A stretch of DNA of 64,000 nucleotides from assembly GCF_024519315.1 (NCBI RefSeq), contig NZ_JANIIC010000005.1, forward strand, positions 214,364-278,363, read 5' to 3'. The DNA comes from Streptomyces malaysiensis subsp. samsunensis (GTDB taxonomy: Bacteria > Actinomycetota > Actinomycetes > Streptomycetales > Streptomycetaceae). This document shows positions 17,202 through 25,749 of the stretch, one piece after another. Under the pieces are notes generated by a model. That model was not told the origin of the DNA. It searched no databases and saw only the letters and a program-made list of their open reading frames with translations. The position numbers were made by a program, and so were the translations under genes. The first letter of the stretch is position 1. Every line of letters starts with the position of its first letter.

Positions 17202-17250
17202 GAGGATCGTGCAAGTCAAAGCGAGCATCGTTCTAACGTTTCCGCAGGTC
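17202..17250 (+). promoter_or_regulatory. AraC-type control element, copy 2 (hydrolase side)
   Basis: GAGGATCGTGCAAG, a short spacer, GAGCATCGTTCTAAC and CGTTTCCGCAGGTC. The two ATCGT half-sites are 21 bp apart. It is about 50 nt upstream of the 17301 gene and nearly identical to the element before the SDR gene. Confidence 0.75.
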
Positions 17251-17300
17251 AGCTCGGTTGAATGGAGTCATCGCACTCCCCCACCGAGAAGAGGATTTCC

Positions 17301-17618
17301 ATGATCCCCGCCTATGGCTTCAACGCCACCCTGACCGCCAGGCCCGGAATGGGCGACCAGCTGATCGACCTGCTGCTGACCGGGCTGGACGAGGGCAGCC
17401 CCGGCGCGAGCGAACACTGCGTCGTCTACCTCGTCTCCCGGTCCGCGTCCGACCCCGACGTCGTCCATGTCACCGAGGGCTGGACCAGCGAGGAGGACCA
17501 CCACCGGATCTTCGCCGGTGCGGCCGCCCAGGCCATCGTGGCGCGGATCGGCGGACTGCTGGCCAAGGAGTCCGATTACACCGACTACGTACCGGTCCGC
17601 GGCAAGGCCGCGTTCTGA
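17301..17618 (+). CDS. Antibiotic-biosynthesis-monooxygenase (ABM) domain protein
   Basis: This 105-aa protein of the dimeric ferredoxin-like barrel type shows the pattern of quinol monooxygenases (YgiN-like): N-terminal YGFNATLTARPGMGDQLIDLL, central YLVSRSASDPDVVHVTEGWTSEEDHHRIF, and a final strand. It may oxidise or simply bind a small aromatic or quinone substrate without a cofactor. The ATG follows GAAGAGG by 6 nt; an upstream GTG-type start would run into the control element. It is the first gene of a likely pair with the downstream alpha/beta hydrolase. Confidence 0.8.
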   Translation: MIPAYGFNATLTARPGMGDQLIDLLLTGLDEGSPGASEHCVVYLVSRSASDPDVVHVTEGWTSEEDHHRIFAGAAAQAIVARIGGLLAKESDYTDYVPVRGKAAF

Positions 17619-17680
17619 GGCCCCGGCCCGAACCCCGGCCCGCCGACCCCGCTCCACCCCACCCACGAAAGGCGACGACC

Positions 17681-18706
17681 ATGACCACGACCCGCCCCGC
17701 CCTCGACCCCGAACTGCGCGAACTCCTGGCCGACACGCCCTTGATGTCCCAGCTCAGCCCGGAAATCCTCGCCCAACTACGCCAGCTGCCCTCGACCCCC
17801 GTCGAGGACCTCCTCGCACACCGGCAGGCCGACCGGCGCGAGCTCACCGTGCCCGCCAAGGACGGTGCCCCGATTCCCCTGTCGGTCCTCAGCCCCGCGA
17901 ACGCCGCCACCACCGGCCGCACCACCGCCGCACCGTGCGTCTACTGGATACACGGCGGCGGGATGGTCATGGGCGACCGCTTCTCGCAGATCGACATCCC
18001 GCTGGAGTGGCTCGACGAGTTCGGCGCGGTCGTGGTCTCCGTGGACCACCGGCTCGCGCCGGAGTTCACCGGCACCGCCCTCGTCGAGGACTGCTACCAG
18101 GGACTGCTCTGGGTCGCCGAGCACGCGGAAGACCTGGGCATCGATCCCCACCGGATCGTCGTCGCCGGCATCAGCGCGGGCGGTGGTCTGGCGGCCGGTG
18201 TCACCTTGCTGGCCCGCGACCGCGGCACCCCGGCCATCGCCGCGCAGATGCTGATCTGCCCCATGCTCGACCACCGCAACACCACCACCTCCAGCCGTCA
18301 GTACTCCGGTGTGCCCGGCGTCTGGACCGGTGAGATGAACGCGTTCGGCTGGTCCTGTGTCCTCGGCGACCTCACCGATGACGCGGTGCCCGCGTATGTC
18401 TCCCCCGCGCTGGCCGATGACCTCTCGGGCCTGCCGGCCACCTACATCGACACCGGCTCCGCCGAGGTCTTCCGCGACGAGGACACCGACTACGCCACCC
18501 GTATCTGGGCGGCCGGCGGCCAGGCCGAACTCCATGTCTGGGCGGGTGGCTTCCACGGCTTCGACGCCGGTTTCCCACAAGCTCGCATCTCGGCCACGGC
18601 CCGCCGGACCCGCACCGACTGGCTGGCCCGGCTCCTGTCCGCGGACTCCCCGCATAAGGCCACGGCGGCTCACCACGGCGGTTCGCCTCGTCCACCTGGC
18701 GCATGA
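17681..18706 (+). CDS. Alpha/beta hydrolase, HSL/acetyl-esterase type
   Basis: This 341-aa cytosolic esterase of the hormone-sensitive-lipase family has the oxyanion-hole motif YWIHGGGMVMG, the nucleophile elbow GISAGGGLA (Ser), the acid around DTGSAEVFRDED, and the catalytic His in GGFHGFDAG. Likely substrates are short-chain esters. It lies 62 nt after the ABM gene on the same strand, so both are probably driven from the AraC-type element. The last 20 residues are Pro/His/Gly-rich and probably disordered. Confidence 0.87.
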   Translation: MTTTRPALDPELRELLADTPLMSQLSPEILAQLRQLPSTPVEDLLAHRQADRRELTVPAKDGAPIPLSVLSPANAATTGRTTAAPCVYWIHGGGMVMGDRFSQIDIPLEWLDEFGAVVVSVDHRLAPEFTGTALVEDCYQGLLWVAEHAEDLGIDPHRIVVAGISAGGGLAAGVTLLARDRGTPAIAAQMLICPMLDHRNTTTSSRQYSGVPGVWTGEMNAFGWSCVLGDLTDDAVPAYVSPALADDLSGLPATYIDTGSAEVFRDEDTDYATRIWAAGGQAELHVWAGGFHGFDAGFPQARISATARRTRTDWLARLLSADSPHKATAAHHGGSPRPPGA

Positions 18707-18883
18707 TCGGCGTTCCAGGCACGAGCATGACGTATTTCCCGCGCCACGGGCCGCCGAGGTACATGGATCGGCCGACGGGCCGTACAACGTTCTGTGTCAG
18801 GCGCCGCGGATGAACAAACGGTCCGCCCGCGGCCCCTGACCCGTTACGGACGACAACGTCGAGATGGCGATGGGAGACGGCAT

Positions 18884-20503
18884 ATGACCGATCGTGGAGC
18901 CGATCTGCTGATCCGGGCCGCCGCGGTGCGCACCTTGGTGCCGGGCCAGCCCTCACAGCGGGCAGTGGCGGTGCGGGGCGACCGCATCGCGGCGCTGTCC
19001 CCCGACCCGAACGGCCTTGACGGCTGGGTGACGTCGCGCACCACCGTCCATGACCTGCCGGACGCCACCGTGCTGCCCGCGTTCGACGACACCCACACCC
19101 ACTTGATCTTCGCCGCGTACGGCGCGCATGACGTCCCCGTCCATCAGGCCCGCACCATCCCCGAATTCCTGGACCTCATCCGGCAGCGGGCCAGGGCCAC
19201 CCCCGAGGGCGAGTGGATCCGCACCACCACCAACTGGCAGGAGCTCAACCTGGCCGAGCGCCGCATGCCCACCGCGACCGAACTCGACCGGGCCACCGAC
19301 CGGCACCCGGTCCTGGTCAAGCGCGGCGGCCACAACGACGTCGTCAACACCTACGCGCTCCGTCTGGCGGGCATCACCGAGGACACCCCCGTACCACCGG
19401 GCGGCACCATCGGCCGCGGCCCCGACGGCAGGCTCAACGGCCGGCTGATCGACAACGCCCTGGGCCTGGTGGAGCGCCTGGTCCCGGCCCCGGACCAGGC
19501 CCGGCGCATCGACGGACTGCGCCTGGCCGGCGGCCAGTACGCCGCCTCCGGCATCGGCACGGTACGGGACTGCGCGGTCGCCCCCGAGGACTACCGGGTG
19601 CTCCTGGCCGCCGGCGCTGCGGGGGCGCTGAGCACCCGGGTGCGGGCCCTGATCTCGGCGCTCGGCATGACCGGCGCGGCTCAGGTGGAGGATCTGCTCG
19701 ACGCCATGGAGGAGTGGCGCTACGAATCCGATCCATGGCTGCGGGTGTGGGGCGTGAAGTTCGGCCTCGACGGCGGCTTGGAGGCCGGGGCCACCGAGGA
19801 GCCGTACGCCTGCGACCACTCCTACTCCGGGATGCTGATCTGGGAGCCGGACGCGCTGGTCGAGGCGGTCGAGGCCGTGGTCCGCCGCGGCTGGCGGGTC
19901 GGCACCCACGCCTACGGCGACCGCGCGGTCCGCACCCTCCTGGACGTCTACGAACGCGTCCTTCGGCGCAACCCCGGCCTGCCCGCCGGGGCGCTCGTCA
20001 TGGAGCACGGCGGCCTGGCCGGCCCCGAACAGCGTGCCCGCGCCGTCGCCCTGGGCATCCCGGTCACCATCCAGCAGCCGCTGCTGCACGACACCGCCGA
20101 GGTGGAGGAGGGCTTCTGGGGCCCGGACCGCGTCGCGCGCCTCTTCCCCGCGCGGGGCTGGATCGACCTGGGCGCCCAGGTCAGCGCGGGATCCGACTTC
20201 CCCGTGGGCCAGTTCGGCGCCATGCGCTCCGTGTGGGGCATGACCACGCGGCAGACCGTCATCGGCGTCAAGGGCCCCGAGCACGCCATCAGCTACGACG
20301 AGGCCCTCGCCCTGCACACCACCCAGGCCGCCCGTCTGTGCGGCGAGGAGACCCTGCGCGGCGCCCTGGCCCCGGGCCGCCTCGCCGACCTGACCGTCTG
20401 GCCCCGGAACCCCGCCCACTGCCCCACCGAAACCCTCCGCGACCTCGAGCCGACCCACACATTCGTCGGCGGCCGGCTGGTCACCCCCGCCGGGGCGCGG
20501 TGA
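18884..20503 (+). CDS. Amidohydrolase family 3 (YtcJ-like) enzyme
   Basis: This 539-aa metal-dependent amidohydrolase has the first metal motif FDDTHTHLIF (HxH), conserved VKRGGHNDVVNT, VKFGLDGGLEAG (metal region) and GTHAYGDRAV (His), then MEHGG and SAGSDFPVG with the catalytic Asp. YtcJ-like members hydrolyse N-acyl or formyl groups but few substrates are known. The ATG after GGGAGACGG was chosen. About 180 nt upstream contains nothing recognisable. The last 23 nt overlap the convergent SnoaL-like gene, so the two transcripts collide. Confidence 0.87.
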   Translation: MTDRGADLLIRAAAVRTLVPGQPSQRAVAVRGDRIAALSPDPNGLDGWVTSRTTVHDLPDATVLPAFDDTHTHLIFAAYGAHDVPVHQARTIPEFLDLIRQRARATPEGEWIRTTTNWQELNLAERRMPTATELDRATDRHPVLVKRGGHNDVVNTYALRLAGITEDTPVPPGGTIGRGPDGRLNGRLIDNALGLVERLVPAPDQARRIDGLRLAGGQYAASGIGTVRDCAVAPEDYRVLLAAGAAGALSTRVRALISALGMTGAAQVEDLLDAMEEWRYESDPWLRVWGVKFGLDGGLEAGATEEPYACDHSYSGMLIWEPDALVEAVEAVVRRGWRVGTHAYGDRAVRTLLDVYERVLRRNPGLPAGALVMEHGGLAGPEQRARAVALGIPVTIQQPLLHDTAEVEEGFWGPDRVARLFPARGWIDLGAQVSAGSDFPVGQFGAMRSVWGMTTRQTVIGVKGPEHAISYDEALALHTTQAARLCGEETLRGALAPGRLADLTVWPRNPAHCPTETLRDLEPTHTFVGGRLVTPAGAR

Positions 20504-20945
20504 GCGGGACGGTGTCGGAGGGGGCGGGCGCCGGGGCGAGGCCGTCCGCAACCAGACCGGCGAGGACCGCTTCGCCGAGGGCGTGGACGGCGGACTGGGG
20601 GCGGACCATGACGGTGAACTCCTTGATCCGGCCGTCGTCGTCGAAGTGCAGCAGATCGATGCCGTGGATCTCCTTGTCGCCCACCCCGGCGCGGAAGAGC
20701 AGCACCGCCGACTCGGCGGCCGTGCCGTCGGTGCTGGTCTGCGCGGTGCCGGTGTAGTCGCCGACGTAGCGGAAGTCCTTGAACGTGCGCAGCAGGACCC
20801 CGAAGAGGCCCAGCACCATCGGCTTGCCTTCGAAGGGGGTGAACTTGACGGGGCTGTAGAAGCGGATGTCCTCGGTGAACAGGTCGTCCAGGGCCGTGAG
20901 GTCCCGGTTGTCGACGGCGGCACGGAAGCGGTCGGCGGTGGTCAT
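20481..20945 (-). CDS. SnoaL-like/NTF2-fold protein
   Basis: This 154-aa single-domain protein has the NTF2-like cone fold pattern: TADRFRAAVDNRDLTALDDLFTEDIRFYSPV, then GKPMVLGLFGVLLRTFKDFRYVG and HGIDLLHFDDDGRIKEFTVMVRP. Members include SnoaL polyketide cyclases, ketosteroid isomerases and many uncharacterised proteins. The ATG with GGGGA upstream is preferred over an ATG eight codons earlier. It is divergent from a PadR regulator with a TAGTCAT-N4-ATGACTA palindrome between them, so it is the probable regulatory target. The stop overlaps the convergent amidohydrolase. Confidence 0.8.
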   Translation of the reverse strand: MTTADRFRAAVDNRDLTALDDLFTEDIRFYSPVKFTPFEGKPMVLGLFGVLLRTFKDFRYVGDYTGTAQTSTDGTAAESAVLLFRAGVGDKEIHGIDLLHFDDDGRIKEFTVMVRPQSAVHALGEAVLAGLVADGLAPAPAPSDTVPLTAPRRG

Positions 20946-20978
20946 GGCGTCCCCAACTTCTATCATCATGGATGCGAT

Positions 20979-20996
20979 TAGTCATTTTCATGACTA
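20979..20996. promoter_or_regulatory. Palindrome in the SnoaL/PadR divergent promoter
   Basis: TAGTCAT-TTTC-ATGACTA is a perfect 7-bp inverted repeat in an AT-rich island midway between the two divergent starts. This is the expected place for a PadR operator. Confidence 0.6.
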
Positions 20997-21041
20997 CCAT
21001 GGCCGGGTGTCCGGCGACAGAGGGGTGAAGGAGGCGATCCC

Positions 21042-21608
21042 ATGGCCCTACGGCACGCCGTACTGGCGGCGCTGCTCGAAGGGGAGCTCAGCGGGTACCA
21101 GCTGACCAAGGCGTTCGACATCGGCGTGGCGAACTTCTGGCACGCCCAGCCGCAGCAGCTCTACGCCGAGCTGACCCGCCTGGAGAGGGACGGGCTGATC
21201 GCGGGCCGGGCGGTGGTCCAGGAGACCCGCCCCACCAAGCGCCTGTTCCATGTGACCGATGCCGGGCTGGCGGAGCTGGAGGAGTTCACGGCCGCGTTCG
21301 CGAAGCCCTCCTTCATCCGCGACGACCTGCTCGTCAAGGTCCAGGCCGCCGACCACGTCGACAAGGAGACCCTGATCGCCCAGCTCACCGAGCGTGTCGC
21401 CTTCGCCGAGGCCAAGATCCACCTCTTCGGCAAGCTGCTGCGCAAAATGCGCGGTGACCGTACGGAGGAGGAGTTCCTCCGCCACGGCGACCGCATCGGC
21501 CCGTATCTGACCTGTCTGCGCGGCCTGGCCCTCGAACGGGGCAACCGCGACTGGTGCGAGCACACCATCACCGTCCTGCGACAGAGGCAGCACACCCATG
21601 CCCACTGA
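21042..21608 (+). CDS. PadR-family transcriptional regulator
   Basis: This 188-aa regulator has an N-terminal PadR winged helix (ALRHAVLAALLEGELSGYQLTKAF, WHAQPQQLYAELTRLERDGLI) and a C-terminal helical dimerisation domain (FAKPSFIRDDLLVKVQAAD, LTERVAFAEAKIHLFGKLL) of the Vir_act_alpha_C type. It is divergent from the SnoaL-like gene. Its last codons overlap the downstream SGNH hydrolase by 11 nt, so it is co-transcribed with that gene. It is likely a ligand-released repressor of the surrounding genes. Confidence 0.88.
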   Translation: MALRHAVLAALLEGELSGYQLTKAFDIGVANFWHAQPQQLYAELTRLERDGLIAGRAVVQETRPTKRLFHVTDAGLAELEEFTAAFAKPSFIRDDLLVKVQAADHVDKETLIAQLTERVAFAEAKIHLFGKLLRKMRGDRTEEEFLRHGDRIGPYLTCLRGLALERGNRDWCEHTITVLRQRQHTHAH

Positions 21609-22392
21609 CGCGGCCTACAGCCGCTACGTCGCGCTGGGCGACAGCCAGACCGAGGGCCTGGGCGACGGCGACGACACCACCGGGCTGCGCGGCTTCGCCG
21701 ACCGCCTCGCCGAACACCTCGCCCACGGCGACCCCGGCCTCTCCTACGCCAACCTCGCCGTACGGGGCCGCCTCGCCGCGCAGGTCCACAGCGAACAGCT
21801 CGCGCCCGCCCTGGCCCTCCGCCCCGACCTGGCCACCGTCGTCGCCGGCGTCAACGACCTGCTCCGCCCCCGCTTCGACGCCGACCACGTCGCCCACCGG
21901 CTGGAGACGATGTTCGCCGCGCTCACCGCCCAGGGCGCCCACGTGGCCACACTCACCTTCCCCGACCCCGCCCGTATGACCCCTCTCGCGCGCCCCCTCA
22001 CCCCGCGCGTCACCGCCCTGAACCAGCGCATCCGCGAGGCCGCCCGGCGCCACGGCGTCACCGTCGCCGAGACCGGTCACCACCCCGTGGTCGCCGATCC
22101 CCGCCTGTGGAGCCTCGACCGCCTGCACGCCAGCCCGCTCGGCCACCAGCGCATCGCCGCCGCACTCGCGCACGCCCTCAGCCTCCCCGGCGCCGACGAC
22201 ACCTGGACCCACCCACTGCCCCCGCCGACGACCCCCGCGCCCACCGGATGGCGCGCCGCCGCCGACGAGGTGCGATGGACCGCCGCCTTCCTCGGCCCCT
22301 GGCTCGCCCGGCGGCTGCGCGGCCGCTCCTCCGGCGACGGCCACACCGCCAAGCGCCCGCATCTGACCCCGGTGCGTGCCGAGGCGTCCTAG
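21598..22392 (+). CDS. SGNH/GDSL-type esterase
   Basis: This 264-aa hydrolase has the GDSL block I YVALGDSQTEGLG (nucleophile Ser), block II Gly in AVRGRLAAQ, block III AGVNDLLRP (Asn, oxyanion hole) and block V DRLHASPLGHQRIA with the catalytic Asp and His. All four SGNH residues are present. There is no signal peptide, so it acts in the cytosol. The ATG lies inside the end of the PadR gene, indicating translational coupling. Substrate not determinable; an acyl ester is likely. Confidence 0.87.
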   Translation: MPTDAAYSRYVALGDSQTEGLGDGDDTTGLRGFADRLAEHLAHGDPGLSYANLAVRGRLAAQVHSEQLAPALALRPDLATVVAGVNDLLRPRFDADHVAHRLETMFAALTAQGAHVATLTFPDPARMTPLARPLTPRVTALNQRIREAARRHGVTVAETGHHPVVADPRLWSLDRLHASPLGHQRIAAALAHALSLPGADDTWTHPLPPPTTPAPTGWRAAADEVRWTAAFLGPWLARRLRGRSSGDGHTAKRPHLTPVRAEAS

Positions 22393-22526
22393 CCGAAGCG
22401 TCCTGGCCGAGGTCTCGCCCACGTTCGGCGACGGCGGGTCCTCGGGTCGGCGGGTCTCACCACGGGACGGTCCGGCCCCAGCGATCCGGATACTCCGGAC
22501 CAGGCTTCCCCGGCACCGCACTCGCA

Positions 22527-22554
22527 GTTGACATTCATGACTGAAGTTGTCAAC
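22527..22554 (+). promoter_or_regulatory. Inverted repeat before the SDR/TetR pair
   Basis: GTTGACA and TGTCAAC form a perfect 7-bp inverted repeat with 14 nt between the arms; the first arm contains a TTGACA -35 hexamer. It is the probable operator of the TetR encoded downstream. Confidence 0.5.
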
Positions 22555-22575
22555 CTCGTCTGCCTCACTACGAGC

Positions 22576-23517
22576 GTGGAGGTGGTTGGGCTGTCCTCGT
22601 GGACTCTTCATGACGTTCCTGATCAGCGTGGCCGGTCAGTGATCATCACCGGTGGCAACACGGGCCTGGGTTTCCAGGCCGCGTCGATGTTCGCCGACAG
22701 GGGCGCGGACGTCCTGATCGCCTGCCGCGACGCGGCCAGGGCGGCCGCGGCGGTCGATCGGATCCGGGCCCGCGGCCCCCGCGGAACCGTACGGGCGGGC
22801 TCACTCGACCTCGCCGACCTCGACTCCGTACGGGCGTTCGCGCACGAAGTCCTCGCGGGTCAGGAGCGCCTGGACGCGCTGGTCAACAACGCCGCCGTGA
22901 TGTGGACGCCGTTGACGCGCACGAAGCAGGGCTTCGAGTCGCAGTTCGGCACCAACCACCTCGGACACTTCGCGCTCACCGGCCACCTGCTCCCCCTGCT
23001 GCTGCGCACCCCCGGCGCCCGGGTGACGACCGTGACGAGCCTGGCGCAGACGCAGGGCCGCATCGACTTCGAGGACCTGAACTGGCGCACCCGCCCGTAC
23101 TCGACGGGAGCCGCGTACGGGCAGAGCAAGCTGGCGAACATGTTGTTCGTCCTCGAACTCGACCGACGGCTGCGTGCCGCCGCCCTCGACCTGACCGTGA
23201 CGGCGTCGCATCCCGGCTGGACCAGCACCGAACTGACCCGCCACTCCCCCGCGTTCCTCCAGCGGGTGAGCCGGTGGATCGGCATGCGCCCGGACAAAGG
23301 CGCTCTCACCACGATGCGCGCCGCCACCGATCCGGGCGCGCCCGGCGGAAGCTACTGGGGTCCGCGGCGTCTCTTCGAGACCAAGGGCCATCCGGGCCCC
23401 GCGAGGATCATCCGGCGGGCACAGGACACCGCGGTCGCCGCCCGTCTGTGGGAGGAGAGCACCCGGCTGACCGGGGTCGGGTTTCCCTTGGCCGCGCGGA
23501 CCGGTCAGACTGGCTGA
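22576..23517 (+). CDS. Short-chain dehydrogenase (retinol-dehydrogenase-like SDR)
   Basis: This SDR is of the longer RDH/WW-oxidoreductase-like type: ITGGNTGLGFQAA (cofactor loop), NNAAVMWTPL, catalytic Ser in VTSLAQTQG and YGQSKLAN (Tyr, Lys). The start is uncertain. The annotated GTG has no ribosome binding site, whereas GGAGG at 22578-22582 is ideally placed for a CTG at 22591. That would give MSSWTLHDVPDQ, the usual N-terminus of this family. The TetR gene starts 2 nt after the stop, so they are co-transcribed and probably autoregulated. Confidence 0.82.
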   Translation: MEVVGLSSWTLHDVPDQRGRSVIITGGNTGLGFQAASMFADRGADVLIACRDAARAAAAVDRIRARGPRGTVRAGSLDLADLDSVRAFAHEVLAGQERLDALVNNAAVMWTPLTRTKQGFESQFGTNHLGHFALTGHLLPLLLRTPGARVTTVTSLAQTQGRIDFEDLNWRTRPYSTGAAYGQSKLANMLFVLELDRRLRAAALDLTVTASHPGWTSTELTRHSPAFLQRVSRWIGMRPDKGALTTMRAATDPGAPGGSYWGPRRLFETKGHPGPARIIRRAQDTAVAARLWEESTRLTGVGFPLAARTGQTG

Positions 23518-23519
23518 CC

Positions 23520-24095
23520 GTGCCTGACACTCCACAGCCTGCCGGGCGGCGGGACGGCATCGTGCGCGCGGCCGTCGGCGTCTTCCTGCGCTTCGGGCCC
23601 CGCAAGACCTCGATGGACGATGTGGCCCGCGCCGCGGACATCTCCCGGCAGGGTCTCTATCTGCACTTCAAGACCAAGAACGCCCTCTTCCGGGCGGTCG
23701 TGGCCCAGATGCTCGACGACCTGCGCGGGGCGACCTGGCAGGCGCTCGGGCGGGCGGACCACACCGTCGAGGAGCGTCTCGCCGGAGCGTTCGAAGCCTT
23801 CCACGCCGTCACCGTCGAGATCGTCGACCGGGAGACCTACGCCGAGACGCTGCGGGCCGCGCAAGCCTTCGCCGCGGCCCCGATGAGCCGGCTCGAACAC
23901 GACCTGGTCACCGATGTCGCCGCGCTGCTGACACAGAGCGGGCGCGCCAACGCGTGGGAGGCGGCCGGGTTGTCCGCCACCGACGTCGCCCAGCACCTCT
24001 TCGACGCCTCGGCCGGAGCCAAGTACGAGTCGGCGTCGCTCGACGAGTACCGCCGGCGACTGCGCGTCTCCGTACGCGTCGTCACTCGTCCATAG
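23520..24095 (+). CDS. TetR-family transcriptional regulator
   Basis: This 191-aa regulator has an N-terminal TetR helix-turn-helix (RDGIVRAAVGVFLRFGPRKT, MDDVARAADISRQGLYLHFKTK) and a C-terminal ligand/dimer domain of about 130 residues. It starts with GTG 2 nt after the SDR stop. Its likely site is the GTTGACA/TGTCAAC inverted repeat upstream of the SDR gene. A hairpin with a T-rich tail closes the pair. Confidence 0.87.
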   Translation: MPDTPQPAGRRDGIVRAAVGVFLRFGPRKTSMDDVARAADISRQGLYLHFKTKNALFRAVVAQMLDDLRGATWQALGRADHTVEERLAGAFEAFHAVTVEIVDRETYAETLRAAQAFAAAPMSRLEHDLVTDVAALLTQSGRANAWEAAGLSATDVAQHLFDASAGAKYESASLDEYRRRLRVSVRVVTRP

Positions 24096-24107
24096 GGTCA
24101 CCACGCC

Positions 24108-24130
24108 CACCGCCGCGGGCGGTGTTCTTT
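24108..24130 (+). terminator. Hairpin terminator after the TetR gene
   Basis: CACCGCC and GGCGGTG pair around a 3-nt loop and are followed by TTCTTT, one of the few classical intrinsic terminators in the window. Confidence 0.7.
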
Positions 24131-24228
24131 ATGAACGGAACTCCCTGCTCAATGGTGTTGCGGGTCGGGCCTCCCTAGCATCGCAACGCCTGGCGCAAGG
24201 GAGCGCCACTGAGGTCAGGAGCATCGCT

Positions 24229-25692
24229 TTGCACAGCTCAAGACGGAACGCGCCTTCTCTTCCACGGCCGTTGGCGCGCATGCGGCGTACGGTCGCGTTG
24301 ACCGCCGGCATCGCGGGCGTCGTCGCGGGGACACTGGTCCAAACCGGCCCGGCCCAGGCGGCCGAGTCGCGCCCCGCACCGGTCTCATGCCCGGCGAGCA
24401 TTGGCGACAAGGCCACGTGTTACACCGGCCAGGACGACAACGGGGCCTACTACGCGATCGCCGTTCCCAAGAAGTGGAACGGGTCGCTGGTCGTACACTC
24501 CCACGGCGGCCCCGACCTGGGCGATGGCTCCGATCCCGAGCGGAGCGTCGGCGATCTGGACCGCTGGTCGGTGATGGTGTCCGAGGGCTATGCCTGGGCG
24601 GGCTCGTCCTACCGGCGAGGTGGCTATGGAACGCGCATGGCGGCCGCCGACACGGAGAATCTGCGCCGTCTGTTCGTGGACGAGTTCGGCAAGCCCGAGC
24701 GGACCTACGTACACGGCCAGTCCTGGGGCGGAAACGTGGCCGCCAAGGTCGTGGAGACGTACGGGAAGAAGAACGGTCCCTACGACGGGGCCCTCCTCAC
24801 CAGCGGTGTCCTGGGCGGCGGCTCCCGGGGCTATGACTACCGCGTCGATCTGCGGGTGGTCTACCAGTACTACTGCCAGAACCTGCCTCGCCCCGATGAG
24901 CCCCGGTACCCGCTGTGGCAGGGGTTGCGTCCCACCTCGACCCTGACGACGGCCGGGCTGCGCGCCCGCCTCCAGGAGTGCACCGGCTACGCCTCCGCCC
25001 CCGAGGAACGCACCGAGCGGCAGCAGCGCAACCTCGACGACATCCTCGCCGTCACCCGCCTCCCGGAGCGGACGCTGGAGTCGCATCTGCGCTTCTCGGT
25101 GTTCACCTTCCGCGACATCGTGCACAACCGGCTCCGCGACCGTAATCCCTTCAGCAACAAGGGCGTGTGGTACTCCGGTTCACATGACGACAAGGCGCTG
25201 AACGCGGGTGTCGAGCGCTTCTCCGCCGACCCGGCCGCTCGGCGTGATCTCTCCTACGACAGCGACCTCACCGGGCAGATCGCCATCCCGGTGCTGACCA
25301 TGCACGCCATCGACGACCCCACGGCGTTCGTCGAGCACGAGTCGGCCTACCGGGCGACCGTCGATGGCGCGCACCGTGGGGAGAACCTCGTGCAGACCTT
25401 CACCAAGGAAAGCGAACACAGCGAGCTGAGCGACTCTGAGTACGCCGACTCCATCGCCGCGCTGGACTCCTGGGTGCGCACCGGAAAGCGGCCGACCCCG
25501 CGGTCCATCGCGTCCTCCTGCGCCACGTACGACCACGTCTACGGCACCGGGTGCTTCTACGACGCCGGTTTCGGTCCCAAGCCCTACGCCTCTCGTGTCC
25601 GGCCGCGGCCGGGAGGGCTGTCCTGGCCGGCCATGACATCCGCCCAGGAGAGGGCCTGGAGCCGGATCGACGGTGTGGGCATCGCTCCCTGA
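24229..25692 (+). CDS. Secreted alpha/beta hydrolase
   Basis: This 487-aa exported hydrolase starts with TTG, supported by AGGAG 8 nt upstream. A leader follows (RRTVALTAGIAGVVAGTLV) with likely cleavage after AQA near residue 45. The fold signs are SLVVHSHGGPD (oxyanion region), the nucleophile elbow YVHGQSWGGNVA (Ser), MHAIDDPTAFVEHE (acid Asp) and SEHSELSD with the probable catalytic His. Several Cys residues (CPASIGDKATC, CATYDHVYGTGC) could form disulfides outside the cell. It may be an esterase, peptidase or tannase-like enzyme; the sequence does not decide. It is followed by a dense hairpin array. Confidence 0.82.
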   Translation: MHSSRRNAPSLPRPLARMRRTVALTAGIAGVVAGTLVQTGPAQAAESRPAPVSCPASIGDKATCYTGQDDNGAYYAIAVPKKWNGSLVVHSHGGPDLGDGSDPERSVGDLDRWSVMVSEGYAWAGSSYRRGGYGTRMAAADTENLRRLFVDEFGKPERTYVHGQSWGGNVAAKVVETYGKKNGPYDGALLTSGVLGGGSRGYDYRVDLRVVYQYYCQNLPRPDEPRYPLWQGLRPTSTLTTAGLRARLQECTGYASAPEERTERQQRNLDDILAVTRLPERTLESHLRFSVFTFRDIVHNRLRDRNPFSNKGVWYSGSHDDKALNAGVERFSADPAARRDLSYDSDLTGQIAIPVLTMHAIDDPTAFVEHESAYRATVDGAHRGENLVQTFTKESEHSELSDSEYADSIAALDSWVRTGKRPTPRSIASSCATYDHVYGTGCFYDAGFGPKPYASRVRPRPGGLSWPAMTSAQERAWSRIDGVGIAP

Positions 25693-25711
25693 CGATGCCA
25701 CGGTGTGCGGG

Positions 25712-25734
25712 GCCGGCGCCGATACCGCGCCGGC
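25712..25734. terminator. Hairpin terminator
   Basis: GCCGGCGC, a 7-nt loop and GCGCCGGC form a perfect stem 20 nt after the hydrolase stop, between convergent genes. Confidence 0.75.
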
Positions 25735-25749
25735 TCCCGCAACGCCCGC

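Noticed and set aside
18707..18883. Minus-strand frame containing VRPVGRSMYLGGPWRGKYVM upstream of the amidohydrolase
   Set aside because: It looks less random than most shadows, but I could not link it to a family and it has no start signal.
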